Assembly (NCBI RefSeq): GCF_013337285.1
Contig: NZ_SUPW01000002.1
Span: 372,001-436,000, forward strand
DNA length: 64,000 nucleotides
Direction of reading: 5' to 3'
Origin: Agrobacterium tumefaciens
GTDB taxonomy: Bacteria; Pseudomonadota; Alphaproteobacteria; Rhizobiales; Rhizobiaceae
Positions 1-11,172 of the stretch are shown here, in pieces. The position numbers and the translations under genes were made by a program. The stretch's first letter is position 1; every line of letters begins with the position of its first letter. The notes below the pieces were generated by a model. The model had not been told where the DNA came from. It made no database searches and saw only the letters and a program-made list of their open reading frames with translations.

Positions 1-483
1 GGGGGCGCCTTCGAACCAGGCCAGATCGAATGGCTCGAGGAGGAACTCGAAAACCATCCGGACCTGCCGAAGCTTCTGGTGATGCACCATGCGCCGGCGC
101 TCGATTTCGACCGTCCCGACGCGGAGTGGGAATCTCTGTCCTTCGACGATACCGAGGCGCTGGACGAAGTGTTGTTCGAACACGACGTCATGGGCATTCT
201 GGCGGGCCATATCCATTATGATCGCATGTCGCACTGGCAGGGTATTCCCGTTGTCGTCGGCATCGGCCAGCATTTCGCTACCGACCCGTTGTGGCTGCAT
301 GAGGGTGTGCGCATGCTGTCCGGTGCATCTTTCGCCATCGGCACGGCGCGGGATACCGGTCTGACCGTCACCTTCGCGCCGCAGCCCAGCGATCGCCGGG
401 AACTCAAGCGTCATACGCAGGCCGGCATGGTTGAGCTTGTTACGGAATATGAGAGCGGGCAGGCGCAGGACGCAGCTGAATAA
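1..483 (+). CDS. Metallophosphoesterase, C-terminal part (5' end outside window)
   Basis: The reading frame is open from base 1 to a TAA at 481-483, giving about 160 C-terminal residues. The visible part has LVMHHAP and then AGHIHYD, the last two metal-binding blocks (the GH and GHxH motifs) of calcineurin-like phosphoesterases such as CpdA/GpdQ-type phosphodiesterases. These are dinuclear-metal enzymes that hydrolyse phosphodiesters such as cAMP or glycerophosphodiesters. The N-terminal DxH and GNHD metal blocks must lie upstream of the window, so substrate class cannot be decided. The tail after the fold is Gln/Glu-rich and probably disordered. Confidence 0.8.
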   Translation, partial: GGAFEPGQIEWLEEELENHPDLPKLLVMHHAPALDFDRPDAEWESLSFDDTEALDEVLFEHDVMGILAGHIHYDRMSHWQGIPVVVGIGQHFATDPLWLHEGVRMLSGASFAIGTARDTGLTVTFAPQPSDRRELKRHTQAGMVELVTEYESGQAQDAAE

Positions 484-645
484 GACGACATATCCAGATT
501 GAGTGATGGGCGGAAACCTTTGCGGGTAAATCCGCCCATTTTGTTATGTTCGACACAATCGGAAGTTTTCTGGCCCATCCAGTATCTTTCCGACTGGTCA
601 TTGATTATTTTTTGCGCTACAAGGCCACATCTTCAACACCAGCTA

Positions 646-740
646 GGGAGGTTCTCATGGATATTGACATTCGCTTTCGCCTCCCGGCCCCAGTAGTGCC
701 GCTGCTGGCTTAGGTGTTACCCCGCGGTTTGACCGCGTTT
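646..740 (+). promoter_or_regulatory. Hairpins around the leader ORF (possible attenuator)
   Basis: GGGAGG at 646-651, which is the leader Shine-Dalgarno, is the exact complement of CCTCCC at 680-685 inside the leader ORF. A second hairpin, CGCGGT-TTG-ACCGCG at 723-737, follows the leader stop and is trailed by TTT. The T-run is short, so intrinsic termination is uncertain. Together they could switch with ribosome position. The arrangement is seen directly; the switching is inference. Confidence 0.4.
657..713 (+). CDS. Candidate 18-residue leader peptide upstream of the ABC exporter
   Basis: An ATG at 657 opens an 18-codon frame, MDIDIRFRLPAPVVPLLA, ending in TAG at 711-713. It has a strong Shine-Dalgarno, AGGGAGG at 645-651, five bases before the ATG. 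It lies 149 bases before the ATG of the ABC exporter at 863 and is followed directly by a hairpin. The strong ribosome site on such a short frame, followed by structured RNA, is the layout of a regulatory upstream ORF. No homologue is known to me, and chance occurrence is possible. Confidence 0.4.
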   Translation: MDIDIRFRLPAPVVPLLA

Positions 741-862
741 CCCATTTCTCGATTCGTCATGTGGCTGTCACGGCCATATCCAAAGACTTTTCCGTTCCGT
801 CGTGAGCCATATTTGCGTTTGCTCACCTTTCGATGGGGCGATTGATTGCCGGAGCTTGGCCT

Positions 863-2713
863 ATGTTTGGCTGGTTTGAAAAACGCCTCGATCCTTTTCC
901 TTCTTCGACGCCCGATGTGCCGCCGAAGACGCTGTTGCCGTTCCTGTGGCATTATGTGAAGCCCGCATGGCCGTGGCTGCTGCTGCTTGGCCTGATGTCC
1001 ATGGGCATCGCCATTGCCGAAGCCATGCTCTACAAATTCCTCGGCAGTATCGTTGACTGGCTTTCCACCGCCGATCGCGCGACGTTTTTTGCCGATGAGG
1101 GCTGGCATCTGATCGTCATGGCCGGGCTGGTGCTCTTCCTGCTGCCGCTGATGGGCGCGATCCACACCATGACGATGCACCAGACGCTTGCCGGCAATTT
1201 CGGCATGATCGCGCGCTGGAAGATGCATCGTTTCCTGCTGCGTCACTCCATGAACTTTTTCGCCAATGAATTTGCGGGCCGGGTTTCGACCAAGGTGATG
1301 CAGACGGCACTGGCGATCCGCGAAGTGGCGTTGAAGGTGATCGATGTTTTCGTCTACGCCATCAGCTTCGTCGTTTCGATGCTGTTTATGGTGGCGGCGG
1401 CCGACTGGCGGCTGGTCATTCCGCTTCTGGCATGGCTCGGCATCTATATGGGTATCCTCGCCTATTTCGTGCCGAAACTCGGCCGGCTGGCGCAGGAACA
1501 GGCCGATGCACGCTCGCTGATGACGGGCCGGATCGTCGATAGTTACACCAACATCTCGACGATCAAGCTGTTTTCCCATGCGGGCCGTGAGGAGCGATAT
1601 GCGCGTGAGGGCATGAATGTGTTTCTGGGCACCGTTCACCGCCAGATGCGCAAGATTTCCGCCTTCAACATCCTGATCGACCTCAATAATGCGGTGGTGC
1701 TGTTTTCCACGGCCTCGCTTGGTCTCTATTTCTGGATGCAGGGTTCGGTGACGGCCGGTTCGGTCGCCATCGCCATCAGCCTTGCCATGCGCGTCAACGG
1801 CATGTCGCAGTGGATCATGTGGGAAGTCACGTCGCTGTTTGAAAATATCGGCACGGTCTATGACGGCATGTCGATGATGACGAAGCCGCATGATATCGTC
1901 GATGCTCCGAAGGCGCCGCAGCTTGCGGCACCGCAGGGCGCCATCCGTTATGATAACGTCCGCTTCCACTACGGCAAGAACAAGGGTGTGATCGACGGGC
2001 TGACGCTAGATATCAAGCCGGGCGAGAAGGTTGGTCTCGTCGGTCGCTCAGGCGCTGGCAAGACGACGCTGATGAACCTGCTTTTGCGCTTCTATGATCT
2101 GGAAGCGGGCAGGATCACCATCGACGGGCAGGACATCTCCAAGGTGTCGCAGGACAGCCTGCGCGAGCTGATCGGTGTGGTGACGCAGGATACGTCGCTG
2201 CTGCACCGCTCGATCCGCGACAACATCGCCTATGGCCATCCCGAGGCCACCGACGAGCAGGTGATCGCGGCGGCGAAGCGGGCAAATGCCTGGGACTTCG
2301 TGGAAACGCTGGTCGATATGCATGGCCGACAGGGCCTCGATGCCCAGGTGGGCGAGCGCGGCGTAAAACTCTCCGGCGGCCAGCGCCAGCGTATCGCGAT
2401 CGCCCGTGTCTTCCTCAAGAACGCGCCGATCCTGGTGCTGGACGAGGCGACCTCGGCGCTCGACTCCGAAGTTGAGGCGGCGATCCAGGAGAACCTGTTC
2501 TCGCTGATGGAAGGCAAGACGGTGATTGCGATTGCCCACCGCCTTTCGACGCTGACGGAAATGGATCGGCTCATCATCCTCGACAAGGGCCAGATCGTGG
2601 AAGCGGGCAGCCATGCGGAACTGGCGGCGATGGGCGGCATCTATGCCGATCTGTGGCGGCGTCAGTCCGGCGGCTTCATCGCCGACCATGACGCGGAAGT
2701 GGCCGCGGAATAA
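863..2713 (+). CDS. ABC exporter half-transporter, MsbA-like (first of two)
   Basis: This 616-residue protein has an N-terminal six-helix exporter domain (about residues 25-330) and a C-terminal ATPase. The ATPase has Walker A GRSGAGKTT, signature LSGGQRQR, Walker B ILVLDEATSALD and the H-loop AHRLS, all intact. Such proteins dimerise and export lipids, drugs or peptides across the inner membrane. I place the start at ATG 863 (MFGWFEKRLD), with GGAG eight bases upstream; an in-frame ATG at 833 has no comparable site. A closely similar paralogue follows at 2834 after a terminator, so the two may form homodimers or a heterodimer. Substrate is unknown. Confidence 0.9.
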   Translation: MFGWFEKRLDPFPSSTPDVPPKTLLPFLWHYVKPAWPWLLLLGLMSMGIAIAEAMLYKFLGSIVDWLSTADRATFFADEGWHLIVMAGLVLFLLPLMGAIHTMTMHQTLAGNFGMIARWKMHRFLLRHSMNFFANEFAGRVSTKVMQTALAIREVALKVIDVFVYAISFVVSMLFMVAAADWRLVIPLLAWLGIYMGILAYFVPKLGRLAQEQADARSLMTGRIVDSYTNISTIKLFSHAGREERYAREGMNVFLGTVHRQMRKISAFNILIDLNNAVVLFSTASLGLYFWMQGSVTAGSVAIAISLAMRVNGMSQWIMWEVTSLFENIGTVYDGMSMMTKPHDIVDAPKAPQLAAPQGAIRYDNVRFHYGKNKGVIDGLTLDIKPGEKVGLVGRSGAGKTTLMNLLLRFYDLEAGRITIDGQDISKVSQDSLRELIGVVTQDTSLLHRSIRDNIAYGHPEATDEQVIAAAKRANAWDFVETLVDMHGRQGLDAQVGERGVKLSGGQRQRIAIARVFLKNAPILVLDEATSALDSEVEAAIQENLFSLMEGKTVIAIAHRLSTLTEMDRLIILDKGQIVEAGSHAELAAMGGIYADLWRRQSGGFIADHDAEVAAE

Positions 2714-2724
2714 AAAAAGCATAG

Positions 2725-2751
2725 GGGCGGGGAACACTCCCCGCCCTTTTT
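2725..2751 (+). terminator. Rho-independent terminator after the first ABC exporter
   Basis: GGGCGGGGA at 2725-2733 pairs with TCCCCGCCC at 2738-2746 and is followed by a run of T. It lies 12 bases after the stop codon and separates the two ABC genes. Confidence 0.85.
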
Positions 2752-2833
2752 CATTTCCCGAACGTTACCGAAATATAATCTCTTCCCCAACGCTCTGCGG
2801 CTGTTCCGGCAACGGGAATCCGCCTATATCCCG

Positions 2834-4702
<1,869 letters not shown>

Positions 4703-4900
4703 GACTGCGCTCTGCGACCGGGCGGCTATTCAATATGCACAAATATGAAATCAATGGTTGCTAATATCTGAAAAAACACACGAATAAAAAAGATTTATTC
4801 AACCTGAAATTTATAACAGGGCGGTAAGCTCTTGTTTATCGGTGCATGCAAAAAAAGGACCGCGGGAGGAACGCGCTCATTTTTTTGTGGATCGAGAACA

Positions 4901-6814
4901 ATGCATATTTTTAGAATTCGTATTCTTCTGCCGGCATTGTTCGGCATCACAGTTCTCTTTTCCATCGCCCAGGGGGCCGCAAGCATGCGGTCCATCGGTG
5001 AGATGGAGCAACAGGCCGGCAACATCGTTCGGCGTATGGAGCGTTCGCTCATCATCGCCGATCTGAGCGACAGGCTAAGCGATATTCGTCGCAACTATCT
5101 GGTGGCGATGAACGCGGCAACGCCGGAGGCGCGGAATGCCATGTTCCAGCGCATCCTCAAAGCCCAGCAGGAGCGCGCCGAGGCGTTTGATGCCTATGGT
5201 GCGCAATTGCAGCTGCCTGCAACGATTGAAAAATTCCAGCGCCTGAATGGAATGGTCACAAATTACGAGGCCATGGGCGTGGAGCTGAAAAAAATCATCG
5301 TCACCGGCGATGTCGACGCCGCCCGGGCGCAGGTCGCCAAGATGACGCCGGTGGGCAACGCGGCGGGTGTGCTGATGAAAGAGATGATTGAGGACAATCG
5401 CGAGCGCGGTCTGGCGGACCAACAGGCGGCAGAGGCGGCGGGTGATTTTGCCTTCTTCATGTCGCTTGGCGGCATGCTCGTTGCCGCTGCCGTTGCGCTT
5501 GCCGCTGCGGTTTTTAGTTTCCGGCGTATCTCGCGCCCGATCAATGACATCACCCGCGCCATGAACGGGTTGGCTGCTGGCGATAATGAGAGCGCCATTC
5601 CACATTCCGGCCGCAAAAACGAGATCGGTGAAATGGCCGCGGCCGTTGCCGTATTCCGCGACAATGCCATCGAACGCGAGCGTCTGGAGCGGGAAACCGA
5701 GGCCAATCGCAGCCTCAGCGAGCAGGAGCGGATCGAGCACGAAGCACAGAAAGCGCGAGAAGCGGAAGAAATCCGTTTCGCGGTTGAAAATCTGGGCGCC
5801 GGGCTGAAGAAACTCTCGCAGGGCGACATGACCTGTCGTCTGGATATCGCCTTTGCCGAGCGGCTGGATGGTTTGCGCGGCGATTTCAACGAATCGGTCG
5901 CGACGCTGCAGGCGGCGCTGCGCTCGGTCGGTGAAAATGCCCGGGTCATCGATGCGGGCGCCGGCGAAATTCTGGCGGCGGCAGGCGATCTTTGCCGCCG
6001 CACAGAACAGCAGGCATCTTCCGTCGAAGAAACGGCGGCGGCGCTGGAACAGGTGACGACGGCGGTGAAGGATTCGGCCCATCGCGCCGCCGAAGCCGGC
6101 CGGATCGTGGAGCGAGCGCGGGAAAGTGCCGAAATGTCCGGCCAGATCGTTACGCGCACGGTTCTGGCGGTGCAGGATATCGAAAAATCCGCCAATGAGA
6201 TCAGCAATATCATCAGCGTCATCGATGAGATTGCATTCCAGACCAACCTTCTTGCACTGAACGCCGGGGTGGAGGCTGCCCGGGCAGGCGATGCCGGCAA
6301 GGGTTTTGCCGTCGTGGCGCAGGAGGTGCGCGAACTGGCGCAGCGTTCGGCCAATGCCGCCAAGGAGATCAAGGTTCTCATCAGCCGTTCCGGCGAGCAG
6401 GTGCGCGAAGGGGTGTCGCTGGTCGGCAAGACGGGGGAGGCGCTTGAAGGGATCGTCGACGAGGTGCGGGAGATCAACCGCCACGTCGCATCCATCGTTG
6501 TCTCGACGCGTGAACAGTCGACCGGTCTTTCGGAAATCAGTTCCGCCGTGAACCTGATGGATCAGGGCACCCAGAAAAACGCGGCCATGGTGGAACAGAC
6601 GACGGCTGCCAGCGGCAGCCTCGCTTCGCAGGCGGGCGCCCTCAACGTGCTGCTTTCGCAGTTCACATTGCGGGGGGCGGGGGAAAACATTCTTGTGGCC
6701 GGTCCGGCCTCGGTTCCGCAGCCTTCGCCGGCACGCGCGATGGGGCAAAAAATCGCTGCCGCCTTCGGTGGTGGACGACAGGCCGCGTCGGCACAGGAAT
6801 GGTCCGAGTTCTGA
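4901..6814 (+). CDS. Methyl-accepting chemotaxis protein with CheR-tethering pentapeptide
   Basis: This 637-residue chemoreceptor has TM1 near residues 7-27, a helical periplasmic domain of about 155 residues (4HB type), TM2 near 185-207, HAMP near 208-260 and an MA signalling domain. The signalling tip reads [23 protein letters not shown]. It ends in EWSEF, which fits the xWxxF pentapeptide that recruits CheR/CheB for adaptation, so it is probably a self-sufficient receptor. ATG 4901 (MHIFRIRIL) puts the first membrane segment at the N-terminus; the in-frame ATG at 4832 would add 23 unlikely residues. The upstream 130 bases are AT-rich. Ligand unknown. Confidence 0.92.
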   Translation: MHIFRIRILLPALFGITVLFSIAQGAASMRSIGEMEQQAGNIVRRMERSLIIADLSDRLSDIRRNYLVAMNAATPEARNAMFQRILKAQQERAEAFDAYGAQLQLPATIEKFQRLNGMVTNYEAMGVELKKIIVTGDVDAARAQVAKMTPVGNAAGVLMKEMIEDNRERGLADQQAAEAAGDFAFFMSLGGMLVAAAVALAAAVFSFRRISRPINDITRAMNGLAAGDNESAIPHSGRKNEIGEMAAAVAVFRDNAIERERLERETEANRSLSEQERIEHEAQKAREAEEIRFAVENLGAGLKKLSQGDMTCRLDIAFAERLDGLRGDFNESVATLQAALRSVGENARVIDAGAGEILAAAGDLCRRTEQQASSVEETAAALEQVTTAVKDSAHRAAEAGRIVERARESAEMSGQIVTRTVLAVQDIEKSANEISNIISVIDEIAFQTNLLALNAGVEAARAGDAGKGFAVVAQEVRELAQRSANAAKEIKVLISRSGEQVREGVSLVGKTGEALEGIVDEVREINRHVASIVVSTREQSTGLSEISSAVNLMDQGTQKNAAMVEQTTAASGSLASQAGALNVLLSQFTLRGAGENILVAGPASVPQPSPARAMGQKIAAAFGGGRQAASAQEWSEF

Positions 6815-6843
6815 TCCGGGCTCTGCGGCCCGGCAAAATAAGG

Positions 6844-6868
6844 ACGGCGGCTTTCGGGCCGCCGTTTT
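6844..6868 (+). terminator. Rho-independent terminator after the chemoreceptor
   Basis: ACGGCGGC at 6844-6851 pairs with GCCGCCGT at 6858-6865, followed by TTTT. It lies between two convergent genes and mainly serves the + strand chemoreceptor. Confidence 0.8.
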
Positions 6869-6889
6869 CGTAGGTCAGGGCGTCTGGTG

Positions 6890-7822
6890 TTACCGGCCGA
6901 TCATGAAATCCGCCATCAGTCCGTAATGATTGGAGCCGAGGCTGTCGGGCAGGCGGGTGGTCTTCATCAGGGTTGCCGGTTCACGGGCGAAGATGTGGTC
7001 GATGGCGATGCCGAAGCGGCCTGCCTCCGTTGGCCATGTGGCGGGTTCCCATGGTGCTTTCTTCAGGTCGTTGGCGGCAAGAAAAGCGCGCATGTCGGGG
7101 GCGATGCTCGCCGAATTGAAGTCGCCCGCCAGAATGAGCGGCCCTGTGACGCGGAACAGGATTTCGCTGATCTCGTCCAGCTCATGTGCATGATAATCGT
7201 CGAAATAGGGTTTGGTGATGTGACCGGCGGCAAGCGTCAGCTCCGTGCCATCGAAATCGACGCTGGCGATGGCGAAACGGTCGCGGCGCAGATCGCTGAG
7301 GCTGTGGAAATGGCCTTCCAGCAATGGCCGTTTCGACAGGATCAAAAGGTCGCAGGTGGGCGTTCCGGTATAACAGCCGAGCCTGTGGGGATAGGTTTGC
7401 TCAAGCCGTGGCAGAACCGATTGCAGCGCCGCCGCCTCGAACAGATAGACAGCATCCGCGCCTGATTCGAGAATGGTGTCGGCAATCGCATCCGCATTGA
7501 CGCCATTGTCCATCAGCACGTTGAAGGACAAAAGCCGGAAGGGCCTCGCATCCGATGCCGGGTTGGCGGATGTGGAGAATTCCATCAGCATGGCGATGGC
7601 ATGGATGGCAAGTGCCAGCGACCAGACCATGAGCAGGGCGGAAACGGTGTCGCGCGTGAACCAAAAGACGAGGCACGACAACAGGATACAGACAAGGGCG
7701 ATGTGGAGCTGGAAACTTGTGACGAAGGCGAGAAGCCAGAAATCCGTCACATAACGCAGGCTGGCGATGAAAAGAACGGCAGCCACCATCGTGGAGACCA
7801 TGCAAGCGAGCTTCGCCGTCAT
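6890..7822 (-). CDS. Endonuclease/exonuclease/phosphatase-family protein, membrane-anchored
   Basis: This 310-residue protein has an N-terminal part with about three hydrophobic helices (residues 5-85) and a C-terminal EEP-fold domain. Conserved EEP blocks are LSFNVLMDN near the domain start, LAGDFNS in the middle and DHIFAR near the end, which supply the metal-binding and catalytic Asn/Asp/His. Relatives cut phosphodiester or phosphomonoester bonds; the substrate here is unknown. The active domain probably faces the periplasm. The start at 7822 has AGGGA upstream; the longer in-frame start at 7885 lacks a good site. It is convergent with the chemoreceptor and divergent from petA. Confidence 0.8.
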   Translation of the reverse strand: MTAKLACMVSTMVAAVLFIASLRYVTDFWLLAFVTSFQLHIALVCILLSCLVFWFTRDTVSALLMVWSLALAIHAIAMLMEFSTSANPASDARPFRLLSFNVLMDNGVNADAIADTILESGADAVYLFEAAALQSVLPRLEQTYPHRLGCYTGTPTCDLLILSKRPLLEGHFHSLSDLRRDRFAIASVDFDGTELTLAAGHITKPYFDDYHAHELDEISEILFRVTGPLILAGDFNSASIAPDMRAFLAANDLKKAPWEPATWPTEAGRFGIAIDHIFAREPATLMKTTRLPDSLGSNHYGLMADFMIGR

Positions 7823-8088
7823 CCGAATCCCTGCTTTCCAAGCTCTCCCTGTGCGTCTCGTAACATGGGGCACAGGCGGGCACAATGTTGCCCGCCTGCC
7901 AAGGCCCGCGAAAAATGCGAAACAAATCGGCCCCTCAGGCAGAATTACGGCAGCTTTGTGTGCTTTGCTCTTGCCAAGTCAGTCAATATTTTGCGATCAA
8001 ACACATTGACGCGGTTTCTTGATGCCGCAGTTGTGTCCAGGACGATGGGACGGAGTTTGTCCTGGATCAAATCATAGCGGGAGGACTC
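7823..8088. promoter_or_regulatory. Divergent intergenic region before petA
   Basis: This region separates the minus-strand EEP gene from the + strand bc1 operon and should hold promoters for both. I see no ORF in it that I trust. TTGTCCTGGATCAA at 8057-8070 resembles an FNR/FixK box (TTGAT-N4-ATCAA) with a perfect right half and two mismatches on the left. That is only suggestive. Confidence 0.4.
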
Positions 8089-8127
8089 ATGCGATTTACG
8101 GCAAAAACAGCGCAGAGGATGGTGTAG
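8089..8127 (+). CDS. Candidate 12-codon upstream ORF of petA
   Basis: ATG 8089 follows GGGAGG (8079-8084) and opens [12 protein letters not shown], ending in TAG at 8125-8127, two bases before the GTG start of petA. The petA ribosome site AGAGGA lies inside this frame. Translation of the short frame could therefore couple to petA initiation. It may be chance, but the Shine-Dalgarno is stronger than that of petA itself. Confidence 0.35.
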   Translation: MRFTAKTAQRMV

Positions 8128-8129
8128 CG

Positions 8130-8708
8130 GTGAGCGAGCACGTAACCAATCACGACGCCTCGGGTGAACCGACCCGTCGCGATTTTCTTTATCTAGTAAC
8201 CGGAATGACGGGCGCCGTTGGCGCTGCTGCAGTCGCATGGCCGTTCATCGACCAGATGCGTCCCGATGCATCGACGCTGGCGCTCGCTTCCATCGAAGTG
8301 AATGTCGCGGCGGTCGAGCCGGGCATGTCGCTTACCGTGAAGTGGCGCGGCAAGCCGATTTTCATCCGCAACCGCACGGAAAAGGAAATCGATGAAGCCA
8401 AGGCGGTCGCTCTCGGCGACCTCAAGGATCCGGTGGCGCGCAATGCCAACATTGCCGCCGAAGCGCAGGCGACGGATATCGACCGTTCCGCCGGTGAGGG
8501 CAAGGAGAACTGGATCGTCATGATCGGTTCCTGCACCCATCTCGGTTGCGTTCCGCTCGGCCAGGCCGGCGATTTCGGCGGGTGGTTCTGTCCCTGCCAT
8601 GGCTCGCACTACGATACGGCGGGCCGCATTCGTAAGGGCCCGGCGCCGCAGAACCTCGCCATCCCGACATTTGCATTCACATCCGATACCGTGATCAAGA
8701 TCGGATAA
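8130..8708 (+). CDS. petA: Ubiquinol-cytochrome c reductase Rieske iron-sulfur subunit
   Basis: This 192-residue protein is the Rieske subunit of the bc1 complex, which takes electrons from ubiquinol and passes them to cytochrome c1. The cluster ligands are in CTHLGC (Cys135, His137) and CPCHGSHYD (Cys154, His157), with Cys140 and Cys156 able to form the usual disulfide. The N-terminal RRDFLY followed by one membrane helix fits Tat-dependent insertion without cleavage. I choose GTG 8130 because it gives the normal family N-terminus and has AGAGGA upstream; the ATG at 8019 would add 37 unrelated residues. First gene of petABC, also called fbcFBC. Confidence 0.95.
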   Translation: MSEHVTNHDASGEPTRRDFLYLVTGMTGAVGAAAVAWPFIDQMRPDASTLALASIEVNVAAVEPGMSLTVKWRGKPIFIRNRTEKEIDEAKAVALGDLKDPVARNANIAAEAQATDIDRSAGEGKENWIVMIGSCTHLGCVPLGQAGDFGGWFCPCHGSHYDTAGRIRKGPAPQNLAIPTFAFTSDTVIKIG

Positions 8709-8722
8709 GGGGACAGATATTT

Positions 8723-10006
8723 ATGAGTGGCCATTCCAGTTATCAGCCGTCCACCGGCATCGAGAGGTGGATCGATTCGCGGCTTCCCTTGCCGCGCTTG
8801 ATCTATGACAGCTTCGTTGCCTATCCTGTCCCGCGTAACCTGAACTACGCCTACACCTTCGGTGCGATGCTTTCCGTCATGCTGATCGTGCAGATACTCA
8901 CCGGCGTCGTGCTTGCCATGCATTATGCCGCTGAAACGACGGTTGCCTTCAATTCCGTCGAAAAGATCATGCGTGACGTCAACCACGGCTGGCTGCTGCG
9001 TTATATGCACGCCAACGGCGCGTCGTTCTTCTTCATCGCGGTCTATCTGCACATTGCCCGCGGTCTTTATTACGGGTCCTACAAGGCGCCGCGCGAAATC
9101 CTCTGGATTCTCGGCTGCGTGATCTATCTCTTGATGATGGCGACGGGCTTCATGGGCTACGTGCTTCCCTGGGGCCAGATGTCCTTCTGGGGCGCGACCG
9201 TTATCACCGGCTTCTTCACGGCTTTCCCGCTGATTGGTGAATGGATCCAGCAGTTCCTGCTCGGCGGCTTTGCGGTGGATAATCCAACGCTCAACCGCTT
9301 CTTTGCGCTTCATTACCTGCTGCCCTTCATGATCGCGGGTGTCGTCATCCTGCACGTGTGGGCGCTGCATGTGACCGGCCAGACCAACCCGACCGGTGTG
9401 GAAGTGAAGAGCAAGACCGATACGGTTCCCTTCACGCCCTATGCGACGCTGAAGGATGCGCTCGGCGTTTCGGTGTTCCTCATCGCCTATGCCTGGTTCA
9501 TCTTCTACATGCCGAACTTCCTCGGCCACCCTGATAACTACATCATGGCCAATCCGCTCTCGACGCCGGCGCATATCGTGCCGGAATGGTATTACCTGCC
9601 GTTCTACGCGATGCTGCGCGCCATCACCTTCAATGTCGGGCCGATCGATTCCAAGCTCGGTGGCGTTCTCGTCATGTTCGGGGCGATCATCGTGCTGTTC
9701 TTCCTGCCCTGGCTCGATACGTCGAAGGTTCGCTCTGCCGTCTATCGTCCGTGGTACAAGTTGTTCTTCTGGATTTTCGTGGTCAACGCCATCCTGCTCG
9801 GCTGGCTGGGTTCACGTCCTGCGGAAGGCCTCTATGTCGTCATGTCGCAGATCGGCACGCTGTACTATTTCGGGTTCTTCCTCGTCATCATGCCGATCCT
9901 CGGTCTGGTCGAAACGCCGCGGCGTATTCCGAATTCGATTACCGAGGCCGTTCTTGAAAAGAACGCCGCCAAGAAGGGTGCCGCGCCAGCGGTCGCCCAG
10001 ATCTGA
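8723..10006 (+). CDS. petB: Cytochrome b subunit of the bc1 complex
   Basis: This 427-residue integral membrane protein carries the two b-type haems and the Qo and Qi quinone sites. It has about eight membrane helices. His residues in helices B and D ([10 protein letters not shown] region; HYLLPF and HVWALHVTG regions) supply haem ligands, and PEWYYLPFY is the family's Qo-site PEWY loop. The length matches bacterial cytochrome b. It begins 14 bases after petA, with GGGG and GGACAG upstream of the ATG, and is followed by petC after 22 bases. It forms one operon with both. Confidence 0.96.
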   Translation: MSGHSSYQPSTGIERWIDSRLPLPRLIYDSFVAYPVPRNLNYAYTFGAMLSVMLIVQILTGVVLAMHYAAETTVAFNSVEKIMRDVNHGWLLRYMHANGASFFFIAVYLHIARGLYYGSYKAPREILWILGCVIYLLMMATGFMGYVLPWGQMSFWGATVITGFFTAFPLIGEWIQQFLLGGFAVDNPTLNRFFALHYLLPFMIAGVVILHVWALHVTGQTNPTGVEVKSKTDTVPFTPYATLKDALGVSVFLIAYAWFIFYMPNFLGHPDNYIMANPLSTPAHIVPEWYYLPFYAMLRAITFNVGPIDSKLGGVLVMFGAIIVLFFLPWLDTSKVRSAVYRPWYKLFFWIFVVNAILLGWLGSRPAEGLYVVMSQIGTLYYFGFFLVIMPILGLVETPRRIPNSITEAVLEKNAAKKGAAPAVAQI

Positions 10007-10028
10007 GCGCGAAGGAAGGATGACGACA

Positions 10029-10937
10029 ATGAAGACGCTTCTCACGAGCATCGCGCTTATCGCCGCCATTGGCTGTTCCGCCGCCGCTTTTGCGGCGGAG
10101 GAAAGCCATGACCTCGCCACCAAGACCGAACATGCTATTGTCGGCAGTCACTTCCCGGTCATCAAGCCCGAGGAACAGAGCTGGTCCTTTGCCGGACCTT
10201 TCGGCAAATACGACAAGGGCCAGCTGCAGCGCGGTCTCAAGGTCTATAAGGAAGTCTGCTCCGCCTGCCATTCGATGAGCCTTGTTTCCTTCCGCACGCT
10301 GGGAGATTTCGGTTATTCGGAAGATCAGGTGAAGGCTTTCGCTGCCGAATATGAAGTGCAGGACGGCCCGAACGCCGATGGCGAAATGTATAATCGCAAG
10401 GCTGTGCCTTCCGATCATTTCCCTTCGCCGTTCCCGAACCATGAGGCGGCAGCCGCCGCCAATGGCGGGGCGGCACCGCCCGACATGTCGCTGCTTGCCA
10501 AGGCGCGCGGTGTGGAGCGTGGTTTTCCGCAATTCATCATCGACATGATCCCGATCATCGGCGGTTATCAGGAAGGCGGCCCGGATTATATCCATGCGCT
10601 GCTGACCGGATATCAGGATGCGCCGACAGGTATCAAAAACTCGGATGGTTCGGACTACCAGGTGCCGGAAGGCACGCACTTCAACCCGTATTTCGTCAGC
10701 GGTCCTTCCTTGAAGATGGCGCCGCCGATCAGCGCCGATCAGGTGACATACGACGACGGTGCGCCGCAGACGGTGGATCAATATTCCAAGGACGTGTCCG
10801 CCTTTCTGATGTGGGCTGCGGAGCCGCATCTGGAACAGCGCAAGCGCACCGGCTTCATGGTCATGGTGTTCCTGTTCATCTTCACGGCACTGATCTATCT
10901 CACCAAGAAATCGGTCTACGCCCGCAAGGAACATTGA
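10029..10937 (+). CDS. petC: Cytochrome c1 subunit of the bc1 complex
   Basis: This protein of about 302 residues has an N-terminal signal peptide ending near AAFAA, a covalent c-haem site CSACH at Cys77-His81, and one C-terminal membrane helix (FMVMVFLFIFTALIYL). It takes electrons from the Rieske protein and passes them to cytochrome c. Two in-frame ATGs exist, 10020 and 10029. AAGGAAGG at 10012-10019 is nine bases before 10029 but abuts 10020, so I prefer 10029; the difference is three residues. A terminator follows, closing the operon. Confidence 0.93.
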   Translation: MKTLLTSIALIAAIGCSAAAFAAEESHDLATKTEHAIVGSHFPVIKPEEQSWSFAGPFGKYDKGQLQRGLKVYKEVCSACHSMSLVSFRTLGDFGYSEDQVKAFAAEYEVQDGPNADGEMYNRKAVPSDHFPSPFPNHEAAAAANGGAAPPDMSLLAKARGVERGFPQFIIDMIPIIGGYQEGGPDYIHALLTGYQDAPTGIKNSDGSDYQVPEGTHFNPYFVSGPSLKMAPPISADQVTYDDGAPQTVDQYSKDVSAFLMWAAEPHLEQRKRTGFMVMVFLFIFTALIYLTKKSVYARKEH

Positions 10938-10965
10938 GCCGCATCCAGTTGCCGGCCAATCAACG

Positions 10966-10995
10966 GCCTCCACGGTCTTCCGTGGGGGCTTTTTT
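10966..10995 (+). terminator. Rho-independent terminator of petABC
   Basis: GCCTCCACGG pairs with CCGTGGGGGC (including one G-T pair), with a four-base loop, followed by a run of six T. It lies about 30 bases after the petC stop codon. Confidence 0.85.
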
Positions 10996-11172
10996 ATGGC
11001 CTGTCGGACAAAGGAACTGTTATCCGATCGCAGTTCACGCGACCTAGGCTGTCGAGGTTCTTTACCAACAGATGATGGCCGACGGTCGCGGTCCTTTTTT
11101 GTTGGTCCGCCGCCATCAAGTTGATAGGGTGGCCCGAACCCTCTGATCATTCCCATACCAAATGGAAATACC

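Noticed and set aside
710-1969. 419-codon minus-strand open frame
   Set aside because: Antisense shadow of the first ABC exporter, rich in His and Arg.
4846-4914. 22-codon ORF overlapping the first chemoreceptor start
   Set aside because: It begins MQKKDRGR without a Shine-Dalgarno and has no conserved feature.
5075-6748. 557-codon minus-strand open frame
   Set aside because: It is antisense to the first chemoreceptor gene; no motif and no ribosome site.
8057-8070. FNR/FixK-like box before petA
   Set aside because: Two mismatches in the left half make it too weak to call a site; mentioned within the intergenic feature.
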